Shown here: positions 1-9,500 of the stretch, piece after piece
Layout of the letters: each line of letters starts with the position of its first letter
Position numbering within the stretch: the stretch's first letter is position 1
Source: JBEEOW01 sp041191405
GTDB taxonomy: Bacteria; Bacteroidota; Bacteroidia; Cytophagales; UBA9547
Direction: 5' to 3'
Assembly (NCBI GenBank): GCA_041191405.1
Contig: JBEEOW010000006.1
Location: forward strand, 62,001 to 126,000
DNA: 64,000 bases
The notes under the pieces: model-generated
Database searches by the model: none
Told to the model about the DNA's origin: nothing
What the model saw: the letters and a program-made list of their open reading frames with translations, nothing else
Position numbers and translations under genes: made by a program

Positions 1-2
1 TT

Positions 3-863
3 GACCAAGTAAATGCGTGTTATCATAACATTGTTTCGTTTCAAGCACAAATAAAAGTGTTGAAACAAAATCAACAAAAGGCCGACAGTTTACTCAAAAT
101 CGTTGGGAACAAATATGCACAAGGGCTTGTGCGTAAGCAAGATGTAAATGATGTTGAGATTAATGCAATCTCAATCAAAGATAAAATTGAACAAGCTTCT
201 TTAAGTTTAGATCAACAATATTTAATTTTAAAAACACTTTTAGATACTGAAGAAAATGTTTCTATTTCTCAGCAATTATCTACAGAAACTGTTAATAGTC
301 AATTAAAAGCATCTGGAAATATTAATGAAGAAAATGCAAAATTCCAATTGGCTTTTTCGCAAGCTGAATATAAATCTGCTTTATGGAATAACTTGCCAAC
401 GCTCTCATTTGTAACATCATTTAACTGGCAAAACAACAGTAATGCAGCATTTTTAGATTCAAAAAATTCGTGGATAAATAGCAACTTTTGGAGTTTACGT
501 TTGGCGTGGGATTTTCCAACCAATGTTCCCAAAATCACTGCTTTAAAATCAAACTTAATCAATTTCCATATTGCAGAAATCAATGCTAAACATGCAAGTT
601 TGCAAACCAAATTATTAAATGAACAAATGGACAAAGATTTTGAAAAAAGTGTTGCTCAGTATAAAAACAATCTGGCTATTTATCAACTTAAATTGGATAA
701 TTACCAAAAAAGTAATAATCAATTTCAAGCAAATATTTTACCCCTTGATAAATTGCTTATTGCTCATAACGACTTATTAGTGAGTGAAATAAATGTGGCT
801 ACAAGCATGGCTGCAATTGCATTTAACAAATCTAAAATTGAAATTAATAACCAAGTGAAATAG
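3..863 (+). CDS. Outer-membrane efflux protein, TolC-like (5' truncated by window edge)
   Basis: The reading frame is open from base 3, so the gene starts before the window; the GTG at 57 is internal, not a start. About 286 C-terminal residues are visible. They are rich in Gln, Asn, Leu and Lys in long amphipathic helices, alternating with a barrel-like stretch (around nt 400-540, with aromatic residues as in SFNWQN and WSLRLAWDF). That is the helix / strand / helix pattern of the second half of TolC-family proteins. It would form the outer-membrane exit duct for the transporter encoded next door. The stop is one base before the ATG of the HlyD-type adaptor gene, so the two are translated as one operon. 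Family assignment rests on composition and context rather than a signature motif. Confidence 0.8.
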   Translation, partial: DQVNACYHNIVSFQAQIKVLKQNQQKADSLLKIVGNKYAQGLVRKQDVNDVEINAISIKDKIEQASLSLDQQYLILKTLLDTEENVSISQQLSTETVNSQLKASGNINEENAKFQLAFSQAEYKSALWNNLPTLSFVTSFNWQNNSNAAFLDSKNSWINSNFWSLRLAWDFPTNVPKITALKSNLINFHIAEINAKHASLQTKLLNEQMDKDFEKSVAQYKNNLAIYQLKLDNYQKSNNQFQANILPLDKLLIAHNDLLVSEINVATSMAAIAFNKSKIEINNQVK

Positions 864-864
864 T

Positions 865-1959
865 ATGAAAAATTACATTTTATATATAAGTACAGCTTTT
901 ATTGCTTTTGCCTGTAATAAAACTCCTGAAAAAGTTGTAAAGCCTGTTTATAAGGATATTACTGAAACTGTTTTTGCATCTGGAACTTTGTCGCCAAATG
1001 AGCAATACAACCTTACAGCACAAGCTGATGGTTATTTACAAAATATTCGTTTTAATGAAGGTGATATTGTAAAAGCAAATCAAGTTTTAGGTAATGTTGA
1101 CAATAAAGCCAACAATGCCAATGCTTTAGCATCTCGTGAACAATTAAAAATTGCGGAGTTAAATGCTTCTGATAATGCTCCAGCTTTGCAACAGTTACAA
1201 AGCAATATTACATTTGTCGAACAAAAACTTGCGCAAGATTTACAACAATTGAAAAGATACAAAGCTTTATTAGAATCAAATTCTGTATCTAAAGTAGAGG
1301 TTGAAAATTTTCAAATCACAGCTGATAATTCGCAAGCAAATTTAAACTCTCTTAAAAAACAGTACGAAAGTTTAAAATTACAAGCACAACAACAAAAAAT
1401 TACTCAAGAAGCTGCTAATAATATTAATGCTGTAAATCAAGATTTTAACCAAATTAAAACCTTAGTTGCAGGCAAAGTTTTGAAACGTTTCAAGCAAACT
1501 GGTGATTATGTTCGCAAAGGAGATGTTATTGCAACCATTGGAAATCAAGGTTCTATAGTTGCCAAACTGAATGTTGATGAAAATAGTATTAACAAAGTTA
1601 AAGTAGGGCAAAAAACTTTGATTAAACTTAACACACAAAAAAACAAGGTATATGAAGGAACGGTTTCTGAAATTTTACCTCTGTTCGACGAAGCAACCCA
1701 ATCTTTTGTATGTAAAGTAGTGTTTAATACTGAGTTAGATTTTAAAATTGCAGGTACACAGCTCGAAGCCAATATTATTGTTGGTCAAAAAGCAAAAGCA
1801 TTGTTAATTCCTCGTTCATATTTAGGTTTTGGAAACAAAGTGAAGTTGAAAGGAAATACCGAATTAACTGAAATAAAAACTGGTATTATTTCTACCGAAT
1901 GGGCTGAGGTTACGGGTGGTATCACCGAAAAAGACGAAATTATTCCTTTGAAACCGTAA
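865..1959 (+). CDS. HlyD/MFP-family periplasmic adaptor lipoprotein of an efflux pump
   Basis: 364 residues. The N-terminus is a lipoprotein signal with a lipobox ending AFAC (Cys17), so it is probably anchored in the inner membrane facing the periplasm. A first lipoyl/barrel half (about residues 35-85, GTLSPNEQYNLTAQADGYL) is followed by a long Gln/Ala-rich coiled-coil hairpin (about 85-190), the second lipoyl half (GDYVRKGDVIATIGNQG) and beta-barrel/membrane-proximal domains. This is the usual membrane-fusion-protein order. It should bridge the FtsX-type permease downstream to the TolC-like channel upstream. The 74-base gap to the permease gene carries two small hairpins. Substrate is unknown; MacA-like macrolide, lipid or peptide export are all possible. 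Confidence 0.88.
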   Translation: MKNYILYISTAFIAFACNKTPEKVVKPVYKDITETVFASGTLSPNEQYNLTAQADGYLQNIRFNEGDIVKANQVLGNVDNKANNANALASREQLKIAELNASDNAPALQQLQSNITFVEQKLAQDLQQLKRYKALLESNSVSKVEVENFQITADNSQANLNSLKKQYESLKLQAQQQKITQEAANNINAVNQDFNQIKTLVAGKVLKRFKQTGDYVRKGDVIATIGNQGSIVAKLNVDENSINKVKVGQKTLIKLNTQKNKVYEGTVSEILPLFDEATQSFVCKVVFNTELDFKIAGTQLEANIIVGQKAKALLIPRSYLGFGNKVKLKGNTELTEIKTGIISTEWAEVTGGITEKDEIIPLKP

Positions 1960-1967
1960 TTAGTTGA

Positions 1968-2011
1968 GCCCTGAAAGGGCGAAATAACTTAACAATGGGT
2001 GAAGCCCATTG
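1968..2011 (+). repeat. Two adjacent intercistronic hairpins
   Basis: GCCCT-gaa-AGGGC (1968-1980) and, 12 bases later, CAATGGG-tgaag-CCCATTG (1993-2011) are perfect short inverted repeats between the adaptor and permease genes. They lie inside an apparent operon and lack a following T-run, so they look like REP-type or mRNA-processing hairpins rather than a terminator. Confidence 0.6.
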
Positions 2012-2033
2012 AATAACCCAAACAACAAATATC

Positions 2034-3263
2034 ATGAAACAAGCTATAAATTCAGAAATTGCATTTACATACATCAGTTCAAATAAAAAACTGACAGCCG
2101 TGGCAGCTATGGGCGTAGTGTTGGGTTTGGCTGTATTTATTTTTATGAATTCAATGATGGCTGGTTTTGATAAACAAATCAATGAATCTATTTTTAAATC
2201 TATTTCACACATTCGTATTTACAAAGACGATGAAATTAGTAAGCCACTTAAAAATGACTCAATTAATCCATCTTTGATAATAAACCCAAAGGTAGTTCCA
2301 ACTTCAAATACCATTATTAACCCGAACGAAATTATAAAATTACTTGAAAAGCATCCTGATGTAACTGTGGTTTCTCCACAAATAGTAACAAGTGTATTTT
2401 ATAATAATGGGAAATCGCAAATTGCAGGTTCGAGTATGGGATTTATTCCCGAACGAGGAAATCAAATGTATAATATTGAATCATTTATGGTTGATGGTAG
2501 TTATCAAGCATTTATGAATAATCAAAATGGAATATTAATAGGTAGTGGAATAGCTCAAAAAATGAATTTAACTGTTGGAGATAATATTAGTTTAACTTCC
2601 TCAAAAGCAGTTACAAAGGTAATGCGAGTAGAAGGGATTTTTCAAACCAACAATTCAAGAGAAGATAAATCACGTTCATATATTAGCTTGCAAGCTGGAC
2701 AACAATTACAAAAACAAGGTCCAACTTATGTTACTGATATCAATGTAAATGTTAAAAATTCTGATCAGGCAGAAAAATATTCTCAGTTATTTTCAGATTT
2801 AACTGGCTATAAGGCTGAAGATTGGAAAGCATCAAACGAGACACTTGTTGCAGGTAATAAAATGCGAAAAGTGATTATAACTTTTGTTTCTTTTACAATA
2901 CTAATAGTTGCAGGTTTTGGAATATACAATATTCTAAACATGACAGTTACCTCCAAAATTAACGATATTGCAATACTTAAAGCGATGGGTTTTAGAGGTG
3001 GAGATGTTGTAAAAATATTTGTTACCCAAGCAATGACAATTGGAGCAATTGGAGTTACTGTAGGCTTAGCTTTAGCTTCAGTATTAATATATGCTTTACA
3101 GCATTTTTATATTGGTGGCGATATTGGATACTTTCCCATTTATTTCAATTTAGGAGTATTTCTCAAAGGAATAGCTATGGGTTTTTCAATTACCTTTCTT
3201 GCTGGTTATATACCCGCTCGTAAAGCCGCAAAAGTTGACCCCGTAAGTATATTCAGAAAATAG
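2034..3263 (+). CDS. ABC transporter permease, FtsX/MacB type
   Basis: 409 residues. One N-terminal transmembrane helix (about 20-42, AAMGVVLGLAVFIFMNSMM) precedes a large extracytoplasmic MacB_PCD-like domain (about 45-270). Three C-terminal transmembrane helices follow (about 280-300, 330-360, 375-395), with the FtsX-family feature of a cytoplasmic ILKAMGFRGGDV coupling helix and a terminal ARKAAKVDPVSIFRK. This topology is that of mechanotransmission ABC transporters such as MacB and LolC/E. It lies in the efflux operon with its adaptor upstream and its ATPase 82 bases downstream. Unlike E. coli MacB the ATPase is a separate polypeptide. The exported substrate cannot be read from the sequence. 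Confidence 0.9.
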   Translation: MKQAINSEIAFTYISSNKKLTAVAAMGVVLGLAVFIFMNSMMAGFDKQINESIFKSISHIRIYKDDEISKPLKNDSINPSLIINPKVVPTSNTIINPNEIIKLLEKHPDVTVVSPQIVTSVFYNNGKSQIAGSSMGFIPERGNQMYNIESFMVDGSYQAFMNNQNGILIGSGIAQKMNLTVGDNISLTSSKAVTKVMRVEGIFQTNNSREDKSRSYISLQAGQQLQKQGPTYVTDINVNVKNSDQAEKYSQLFSDLTGYKAEDWKASNETLVAGNKMRKVIITFVSFTILIVAGFGIYNILNMTVTSKINDIAILKAMGFRGGDVVKIFVTQAMTIGAIGVTVGLALASVLIYALQHFYIGGDIGYFPIYFNLGVFLKGIAMGFSITFLAGYIPARKAAKVDPVSIFRK

Positions 3264-3271
3264 ATTTGAGA

Positions 3272-3342
3272 GTTTTCAGTTGTCGGTTGTCAGTTTTCTG
3301 TGACAACTAAACTGAAAACAGATTACTGAAAACCGATAACTC
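3272..3342 (+). repeat. Short inverted word repeat (TTTTCAGTT / AACTGAAAA)
   Basis: The gap between permease and ATPase genes is built from repeats of one word in both orientations: GTTTTCAGTT (3272-3281) pairs perfectly with AACTGAAAAC (3310-3319), and further related words (GTTGTC, ACTGAAAACCGATAAC) surround them. No terminator T-run follows. It is probably a low-complexity intergenic repeat that the operon reads through. Confidence 0.6.
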
Positions 3343-3345
3343 AAA

Positions 3346-4029
3346 ATGATACTTCAAACCAAAAATATAAACAAGTTTTTTACTGATCCAGTAAGGTTTC
3401 AGGCTTTGCATGATATCTCTTTTGATGTAAACAAAGGGGAGTTTTTAACCATGATTGGGAAATCTGGTTGTGGCAAATCAACTTTGTTGTATATACTTTC
3501 TACCATGGATACTGATTATGATGGACAGTTAATTATTGACAATGAAGATGTTAGTAAGTATAATCAAGATAAGTTAGCCGCTATTCGTAACCATAAAATT
3601 GGTTTTGTCTTTCAGTTTCATTACCTTTTACCAGAGTTTTCGTGTTTGAAAAATGTAATGATACCAGCATTACGATTAGGGCAATATTCTGAACAGGAAA
3701 TTGAAGAAAGAGCTTATGCAAAACTAAAAATTCTTGGTTTAGAAGAACAAGCATTAAAACCAGCAAGCAAACTCTCTGGCGGACAACAACAGCGTGTAGC
3801 CATAGCTCGAGCATTAATCAATGACCCATTATTAATCATGGGTGATGAACCAACAGGAAACCTCGATAGTAGGAATACCCAAATAGTATTTGATATTTTT
3901 AAAGAACTAACCCAAGAATACGGACAAACAATCATTGCTGTAACCCACGACAACGACTTCGCAGCAGCCAGCGACCGTACCATTCAAATGCAAGATGGAA
4001 AAATTATAGATTGGGATTATAAAGGGTAG
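3346..4029 (+). CDS. ABC transporter ATP-binding protein, LolD/MacB type
   Basis: 227 residues, the normal length of a stand-alone LolD/MacB-like ATPase. Walker A is GKSGCGKST (about 38-46), the signature is LSGGQQQR (about 143-150), Walker B is LLIMGDEPTG with the catalytic Glu, and the D-loop and H-loop are present (NLDSR, VTHDND). It should hydrolyse ATP in the cytoplasm to power the FtsX-type permease encoded just upstream. It is the last gene of the efflux operon; a repeat block, not a clear terminator, follows. Confidence 0.95.
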   Translation: MILQTKNINKFFTDPVRFQALHDISFDVNKGEFLTMIGKSGCGKSTLLYILSTMDTDYDGQLIIDNEDVSKYNQDKLAAIRNHKIGFVFQFHYLLPEFSCLKNVMIPALRLGQYSEQEIEERAYAKLKILGLEEQALKPASKLSGGQQQRVAIARALINDPLLIMGDEPTGNLDSRNTQIVFDIFKELTQEYGQTIIAVTHDNDFAAASDRTIQMQDGKIIDWDYKG

Positions 4030-4050
4030 AAATATTATAAATTTACTATC

Positions 4051-4413
4051 TGAAAAAACTAATTGGTTATTTAGATAATTTTATCTGCATTAATATTCGG
4101 AAATAAAAAATTCCCCGCTGATTTCGCTGATTTGTTTCGCTGATTTTCGGAGATTTTACTAGTGAGTAAGGTGTCTTGATCTGAAACAACTAATTGGTTA
4201 TTATGTAAATTTTATCTGCATTAATCTGCGTTTTAAATTTGCGTCAATCTGCGGGAATAAAAATTTTCAAACTGATTTGTTTCGCTTATTTTCGGGGATT
4301 TTACTTGTGAGCAAGGTGTATTTTCCTGAAACAACTAATTGGTTATTTAGATAAATTTTATCTGCGTTAATCTGCGTTTTTAAATTTGCGTCAATCTGCG
4401 GGAATAAAAAATT
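4051..4413 (+). repeat. Three imperfect tandem repeats (about 131, 145 and 87 bp)
   Basis: Most of the roughly 415-base gap without a gene is three head-to-tail copies starting at 4051, 4182 and 4327. Each opens with TGAAACAACTAATTGGTTAT (first copy one change) and continues with TTTTATCTGCATTAATCTGCG-like text. Copies 1 and 2 also share TTTGTTTCGCT, GATTTTAC and GTGAG(T/C)AAGGTGT; copies 2 and 3 share GCGTCAATCTGCGGGAATAA. Copy 3 is truncated. No ORF or terminator is seen in the block. Confidence 0.85.
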
Positions 4414-4444
4414 ACTACGGTTGTAGCGCTGAGTTGTGGTATTA

Positions 4445-4996
4445 TTAATATACCCAAGAATTAAAACTATATCTACCTCTATAACATCTATGAAAAAAAG
4501 GAAATCTACTATCCAAATATAACCAATGTGTTATAAATAGTTTTTTTCTTACATTTCTTTTTATGATTAAAGGGTCTTCAATTTTAACCTCATTCTCACT
4601 TTGATTAGTTGTAGTTTTGGGTTCCCGGTATCGTTTTAAAATCGAATCAGTTCTCGACATAGGATGCTGTTCAGTTTTTACAGAATCAGTAACTGTATTT
4701 TGCGCATAAGCATCAGTAAATGAGAAAGTAAAAAATGAAACTACACTAGCAACTATAATTTTAAAAGTAGAATTTCCAAACTGAGTATTTTCATCAATCA
4801 TTATTTGGTCTTCAGTAAAAATGCCACAAGTTGTATCAGTGTTTTTTAGTCTAAATATCTCAATTTCTTGGCTTGAAAAATTTCTAAAATCAACCACATT
4901 CTTTTTACAAACCGAACAATGACTTGTAGCGTCATCATTCTTTTTGAATTTCCAAAAAGGTTCGTGACAGATATATTGCATTTTGATGTTGTTCAT
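4445..4996 (-). CDS. Zinc-ribbon-like single-pass membrane protein, downstream paralog
   Basis: 183 residues. The N-terminus carries a Cys/His cluster (Cys10-His11, then Cys27-x-x-Cys30 and a later Cys57) in a CHEPFW...CSVCKKNVVDF context. This resembles a widespread Bacteroidota protein type with a cytosolic zinc-ribbon-like head, a conserved VVDF segment and one membrane helix. The helix is about residues 75-95 and ends TDAYAQ. The C-terminal 85 residues would then be periplasmic and are Lys/Arg/Phe rich. It begins one base after the stop of a near-identical gene, so the pair is a recent tandem duplication in one transcript. Molecular function is unknown; zinc binding is inferred from spacing only. 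Confidence 0.7.
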   Translation of the reverse strand: MNNIKMQYICHEPFWKFKKNDDATSHCSVCKKNVVDFRNFSSQEIEIFRLKNTDTTCGIFTEDQIMIDENTQFGNSTFKIIVASVVSFFTFSFTDAYAQNTVTDSVKTEQHPMSRTDSILKRYREPKTTTNQSENEVKIEDPLIIKRNVRKKLFITHWLYLDSRFPFFHRCYRGRYSFNSWVY

Positions 4997-4997
4997 A

Positions 4998-5546
4998 TTA
5001 AATATCTAATAATTTACCTACGAAATGATATCTTTCAATATGAAAAAACGGAAATCTACCATCTAGATACAACCTTCCAATTAGAAATATTTTTTTGTTT
5101 CTCCTTCTTTGCCTTATAACTGGTTCTTCACTTTTAACCTCATTATTGATTTTATTTTTAGGGTTTTGAGCTTCTCTATATCGTTTTAAAATCGAATCAG
5201 TTCTCGACATAGGATGCTGTTCAATTTTTACAGAATCCGTCACAGTATTTTGAGCATAAGCATCAGTAAATGAGAAAGTAAAAAATGAAAAAACACTAGC
5301 AACTATAATTTTAAAAGTAGAATTTCCAAATTGAGTATTTTCATCAATCATTACTTGGTCTTCAGTAAAAATGCCACAAGTTGTATTAGTGTTTTTTAGT
5401 CTAAATACCTCAATTTCTTGGCTTGAAAAATTTCTAAAATCAACCACATTCTTTTTACAAACCGAACAGTGGCTTGTGGAGTCATCATTCTTTTTGAATT
5501 TCCAAAAAGGTTCGTGACAGATAAATTGCATTTTGATGATGTTCAT
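4998..5546 (-). CDS. Zinc-ribbon-like single-pass membrane protein, upstream paralog
   Basis: 182 residues, closely similar over the first 140 residues to the product of the next gene on the same strand (same CHEPFW, CSVCKKNVVDF, TCGIF and FTDAYAQ segments). The tails diverge (RQRRRNKKIF here). It is the first gene of the two-gene minus-strand unit. The duplication unit is about 550 bp. Function is unknown; a regulatory or anchoring membrane protein is a guess. The start is the ATG at 5546, since no nearer alternative keeps the Cys/His motif. Confidence 0.7.
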   Translation of the reverse strand: MNIIKMQFICHEPFWKFKKNDDSTSHCSVCKKNVVDFRNFSSQEIEVFRLKNTNTTCGIFTEDQVMIDENTQFGNSTFKIIVASVFSFFTFSFTDAYAQNTVTDSVKIEQHPMSRTDSILKRYREAQNPKNKINNEVKSEEPVIRQRRRNKKIFLIGRLYLDGRFPFFHIERYHFVGKLLDI

Positions 5547-5652
5547 TTGTAGATAAAATCGAGTTGTTTTAAACGAATTACTTAAAAATAGTTACTAAAA
5601 TTTGCTATACAATTAAATACTAAACTACTTTGTGTTCATAAATAAATTAAAA

Positions 5653-6315
5653 ATGAAAAAGGTAACTCTGCTAATAGCTTTAACAATTATTTCATTATCA
5701 ACATTTGCTCAATTATCAATTGGTTTAAGGGGAGGTTTAAACTTATCAAATATCGCTCTGCAAAATAAAACCTCAACTTCACCAGAATCAAATACAAAAA
5801 CTGGTACTTCATCAGGAATAGTTGTCAATTATGGTTTTAGTGATAGGTTGTCGGCACAAGTTGAATTACTATATGCCAGAAAAGGATGTAAATATCATGA
5901 TGTTGTGCTGGCAACAACTTATGATGCAAAAGTTAAACTAAATTATTTTGAAATACCTATTTTGTTTAGATATTCAATTGGAAATGAGAATAAAGTACAA
6001 GCATTTGTAAACGCTGGACCATATTTAGGTTTTAGACTAAAAGCATTATATGAGCAAACATCTACAACCACTATTTTTGGTTCTACCACTACCCGAAATT
6101 CTAGTACAGATTTTACAAATGATGTACATAATACAGACATAGGTTTAAATGGGGGTATAGGTGTAAACTACGCACTTGAATTAGGTAAACTATTTGCCGA
6201 AATACGTTATGGTTATGGCTTAACTAATGTGAATAAAACAGTTACCAACAATGTAACTGAACATAATTCTAATCTTCAGTTTATTTTTGGATTTATGTAT
6301 CCAATTGGGTTGTGA
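5653..6315 (+). CDS. Secreted outer-membrane beta-barrel protein (porin family, PF13568-like)
   Basis: 220 residues from the ATG at 5653. An in-frame GTG at 5632 would only add seven residues ahead of a good Sec signal peptide (MKKVTLLIALTIISLSTFAQ), so the ATG is preferred. The mature part has alternating hydrophobic/polar strands with the usual opening LSIGLRGGLNLSNI and repeated aromatic-ended strands, closing on FIFGFMYPIGL as expected of an 8-stranded OmpA/OmpX-like barrel. It probably sits in the outer membrane. No ligand can be assigned. It stands alone between the minus-strand duplicates and the giant surface-protein gene. Confidence 0.8.
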   Translation: MKKVTLLIALTIISLSTFAQLSIGLRGGLNLSNIALQNKTSTSPESNTKTGTSSGIVVNYGFSDRLSAQVELLYARKGCKYHDVVLATTYDAKVKLNYFEIPILFRYSIGNENKVQAFVNAGPYLGFRLKALYEQTSTTTIFGSTTTRNSSTDFTNDVHNTDIGLNGGIGVNYALELGKLFAEIRYGYGLTNVNKTVTNNVTEHNSNLQFIFGFMYPIGL

Positions 6316-6502
6316 TTTAGATATTTAATTTTATATATGTTAATTTTTATTAAATCATTTTGTGTATAAAGAAAATAAATTGAAATAATTCATATTTTAA
6401 AGGTTACCTGCTACGAGTTAAAGGTAATTAAAGTTGAATAATTGCAATAAAATTCTTTAATTGCATTTGAATAATCCAAAATTCCCCCAAAGAAATACTA
6501 AT

Positions 6503-9500
6503 ATGAAGCTACTTTACAAGAATATTTTTAAAAAGGCACTTATGCTTGGTTTAATGATGAGTGCTTTATTTGCAAATGCAGCAACGTTTACTGTTACAAA
6601 TACAAATGCAACTGGTGCCGGTTCTTTTGTACAAGCGATTCTTGATGCTAATGCTGCTGCAGGGGCTGATATTATCAATGTAACAGCTGTCGGAACAACA
6701 TCTATTGCTGCATGTCAAATCACTGGTCCAGTTACTATTAATTCAGCACTAACTTTTATTGTTGATGGAACAGGTACATATCGTCAAAATCCTTGGAATA
6801 CTGATTTAATTGGAATTGCAAGTAGTAATGTAACAATAAATAGTTTAGTTGTACAAAATGCTAAACCTTCTGTAGTTGCAAATACTTGGGAAGGAAGTGG
6901 GTTTATTTGTGGAAATGGTTTATCAAACATTACTTTAAACAACTGTAAAGTAACTGGTTGTAATGCACAGGGATTTGCAGTTTCAACTTGGGTAGCAGCT
7001 GGTAATACTGTTCAAAATACAAATTTTACATTTACAAATTGTGATTTTTCAAATAATGGAAGATGTGGTTTAAATCTATCTTACACTAATAATGTTACCA
7101 TAACAGGTGGTACATACAATAATAACTTTGAGCATGGTATTTATTTTAATGGTTTAGTTTATAAAGCTGGAGCAGCGGTTGCTTCAACTGATATTGCAAA
7201 TTTATTAGGTGTTACTGGTGCTACTGTTGATGGTGCTACTTGTAATAACAATGGTGGTACAAACTCTGATGGAGGAGGTATAGTTTTAGAAGGGAATAGT
7301 AATGGAAATATAATAAGAAATGGATTTTTTAATAATAATAGAGCTCATGGTATTTGGTTAAGAAGAGGAAATGACAATAACCAAATTTTAAATAATCAAT
7401 GTTTTCAAAATGGTAAAAATGGTGCATTTGGAGGTTCGGCTCTTGCTTGTGGGGTAAATATTGCATTAGGTGGAAATACTGGAAACTTAATCAAAGGAAA
7501 TACTTGTGAGGATAATAAATTTCATGGTATTTATTTATATGATAACTATGGTTTAACTGGTAATAACCTCAACTATATTGAAAACAATACTGTAATAACG
7601 AATGACCAATATGGTATTTTAATTATAAATTCAAATAAAACAGTTATTAGAAATAATAAAATTGGTACAGATGCAACAGGTACTGATAAAGGAAATGCTT
7701 TAGACGGTATTTTTTATGGTAATAGTTCAACAGGTGGAGAAATCTCTGGTAACTTAATCGTTTATAATAAAGGTAATGGAGTAAATATTACAGCTGGTAG
7801 TGACATACCTGCCGATCCATCAGACCCAAATACTGTACTAATCCCTAAAGGTGGTTCAAATGATAATTTTATTTTTAATAACTATGTTGGTATTGATCAA
7901 GCTGGGATTGCAAAACCAAATAGTTTAGATGGAATTGTTTTATCAGAGTCTTTTGGTAACAATATCGGAAGATCAGCTACAGTTTTAAATGCTCACGCAA
8001 ATTCAGCTATAGTAGGTATTACTGCAAATACTCGATACAAAAACTATATTTCAGGAAACTTAAAAAATGGTATTTCTTTATTTAATATTGACCCTACAAC
8101 TGGTTCATTAAATCCCAAGGGCTTACCTTTAAATGCTACTGTAATTGAAGGCAACTATATCGGTACAAATCTAATAGGTACCTCTGCTGTAGCTAATGGT
8201 TCTGATGGTATTGGCACATTAAATACTGGAACATCAAAAGTAAGTAAAATCTCAATCATTGATAACTTGATTTCAGGAAATACTGATGATGGAATTCAAT
8301 TAGGTGGCTCAAGTTCAACACCAAGTTTAAACGAATTAATATCAATTCAAGGAAATATAATTGGTATGAACTTAGCACAAAACGCATCAATACCAAATGG
8401 TGGACATGGCTTAAATTTAGTTTCTACGGAAATGGTTGAAATTGGAGACCAGTTAGCGACAGCTTTTTCATCTAAATCAAATCTTATCTCAGGAAATACC
8501 AAAGATGGTATTGAGGTTACTTTGTTTGCAAAAAATATAAATATCTATTACAATAGAATAGGTACAGATCCAACAGGTACATCTGCATTCCCAAATAGAA
8601 AAGGTATCTGGATGGATGGTGCAAACAATAACTTTATTGTTGGAAACTTAATTTCAGGAAACACAGAGGATGGTATTTATGTAGTAAATGCATCTGGTTT
8701 AATTAATCCAAATACAATTTCTAAAAACTACATAGGTACAAATCAAGCAGGAACGGCTGCATTAGCAAATGGATTTAATGGTATTACTTTAGATGCTTGT
8801 AACAATAATAAAATTGGTACTTCTACTACTGACGGAAACTTAATATCAGGAAATACTGGTGAAGGTATATCATTAATCAATAACTCTGATGCTAATACTA
8901 TTGATGGAAATACAATTGGTTTAAATGTTACTTTAAATGGGAAAATTCCAAATGGTAAAAATGGTATCTTACTTTCTACCAATGCAAGTAATAATAAAAT
9001 TGGTTCTGTTGTAAGAAACTATATTTCAGGAAATGCTGAAAACGGAATTCAATTAAATGGAGCATCAAATAACACAATTGCTAAAAACTTTATTGGTTTA
9101 GGTCCAAGTCCTGCTGATAGTCCTTATGGAAATATGAAAGATGGTATTTCATTAATTGGAAGTAGCACCAATACAATAGGTGGTGCAACTACTGCCGATG
9201 CAAATACAATTGCAGGTAATAACTTTGCTAATGGTACTTTTAATGGAATTTCAATTACAGCTTCATCAAATACAAATAGTATTTTAAATAATAGAATTGG
9301 AACACTGAGTACAGGAACAGGTAACCCAGTAGGAGCAAATGGTGGGCAACAAAATATTGGTATTTTAATTAATGGTTCAACTGGAAATACTTTAAATGCT
9401 AACATTATTGGTAACGCTAAATCTCATGGTGTAAGTTTAGTATCAGCAAATACAAATACTTTAACTACAAACTTAATTGGTTTAGACATTAATGGAACAG

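Noticed and set aside
4051..4413. Possible CRISPR array
   Set aside because: Units are about 140 bp with similarity along their whole length; there are no short identical repeats separated by unique spacers and no cas genes.
4919..5119. 66-codon plus-strand ORF across the junction of the duplicated genes
   Set aside because: Antisense to both paralogs; no start context or homology.
5626..5632. TACTTTG as a promoter box for the beta-barrel gene
   Set aside because: One base shorter than the TAnnTTTG pattern and no upstream TTG at proper spacing.
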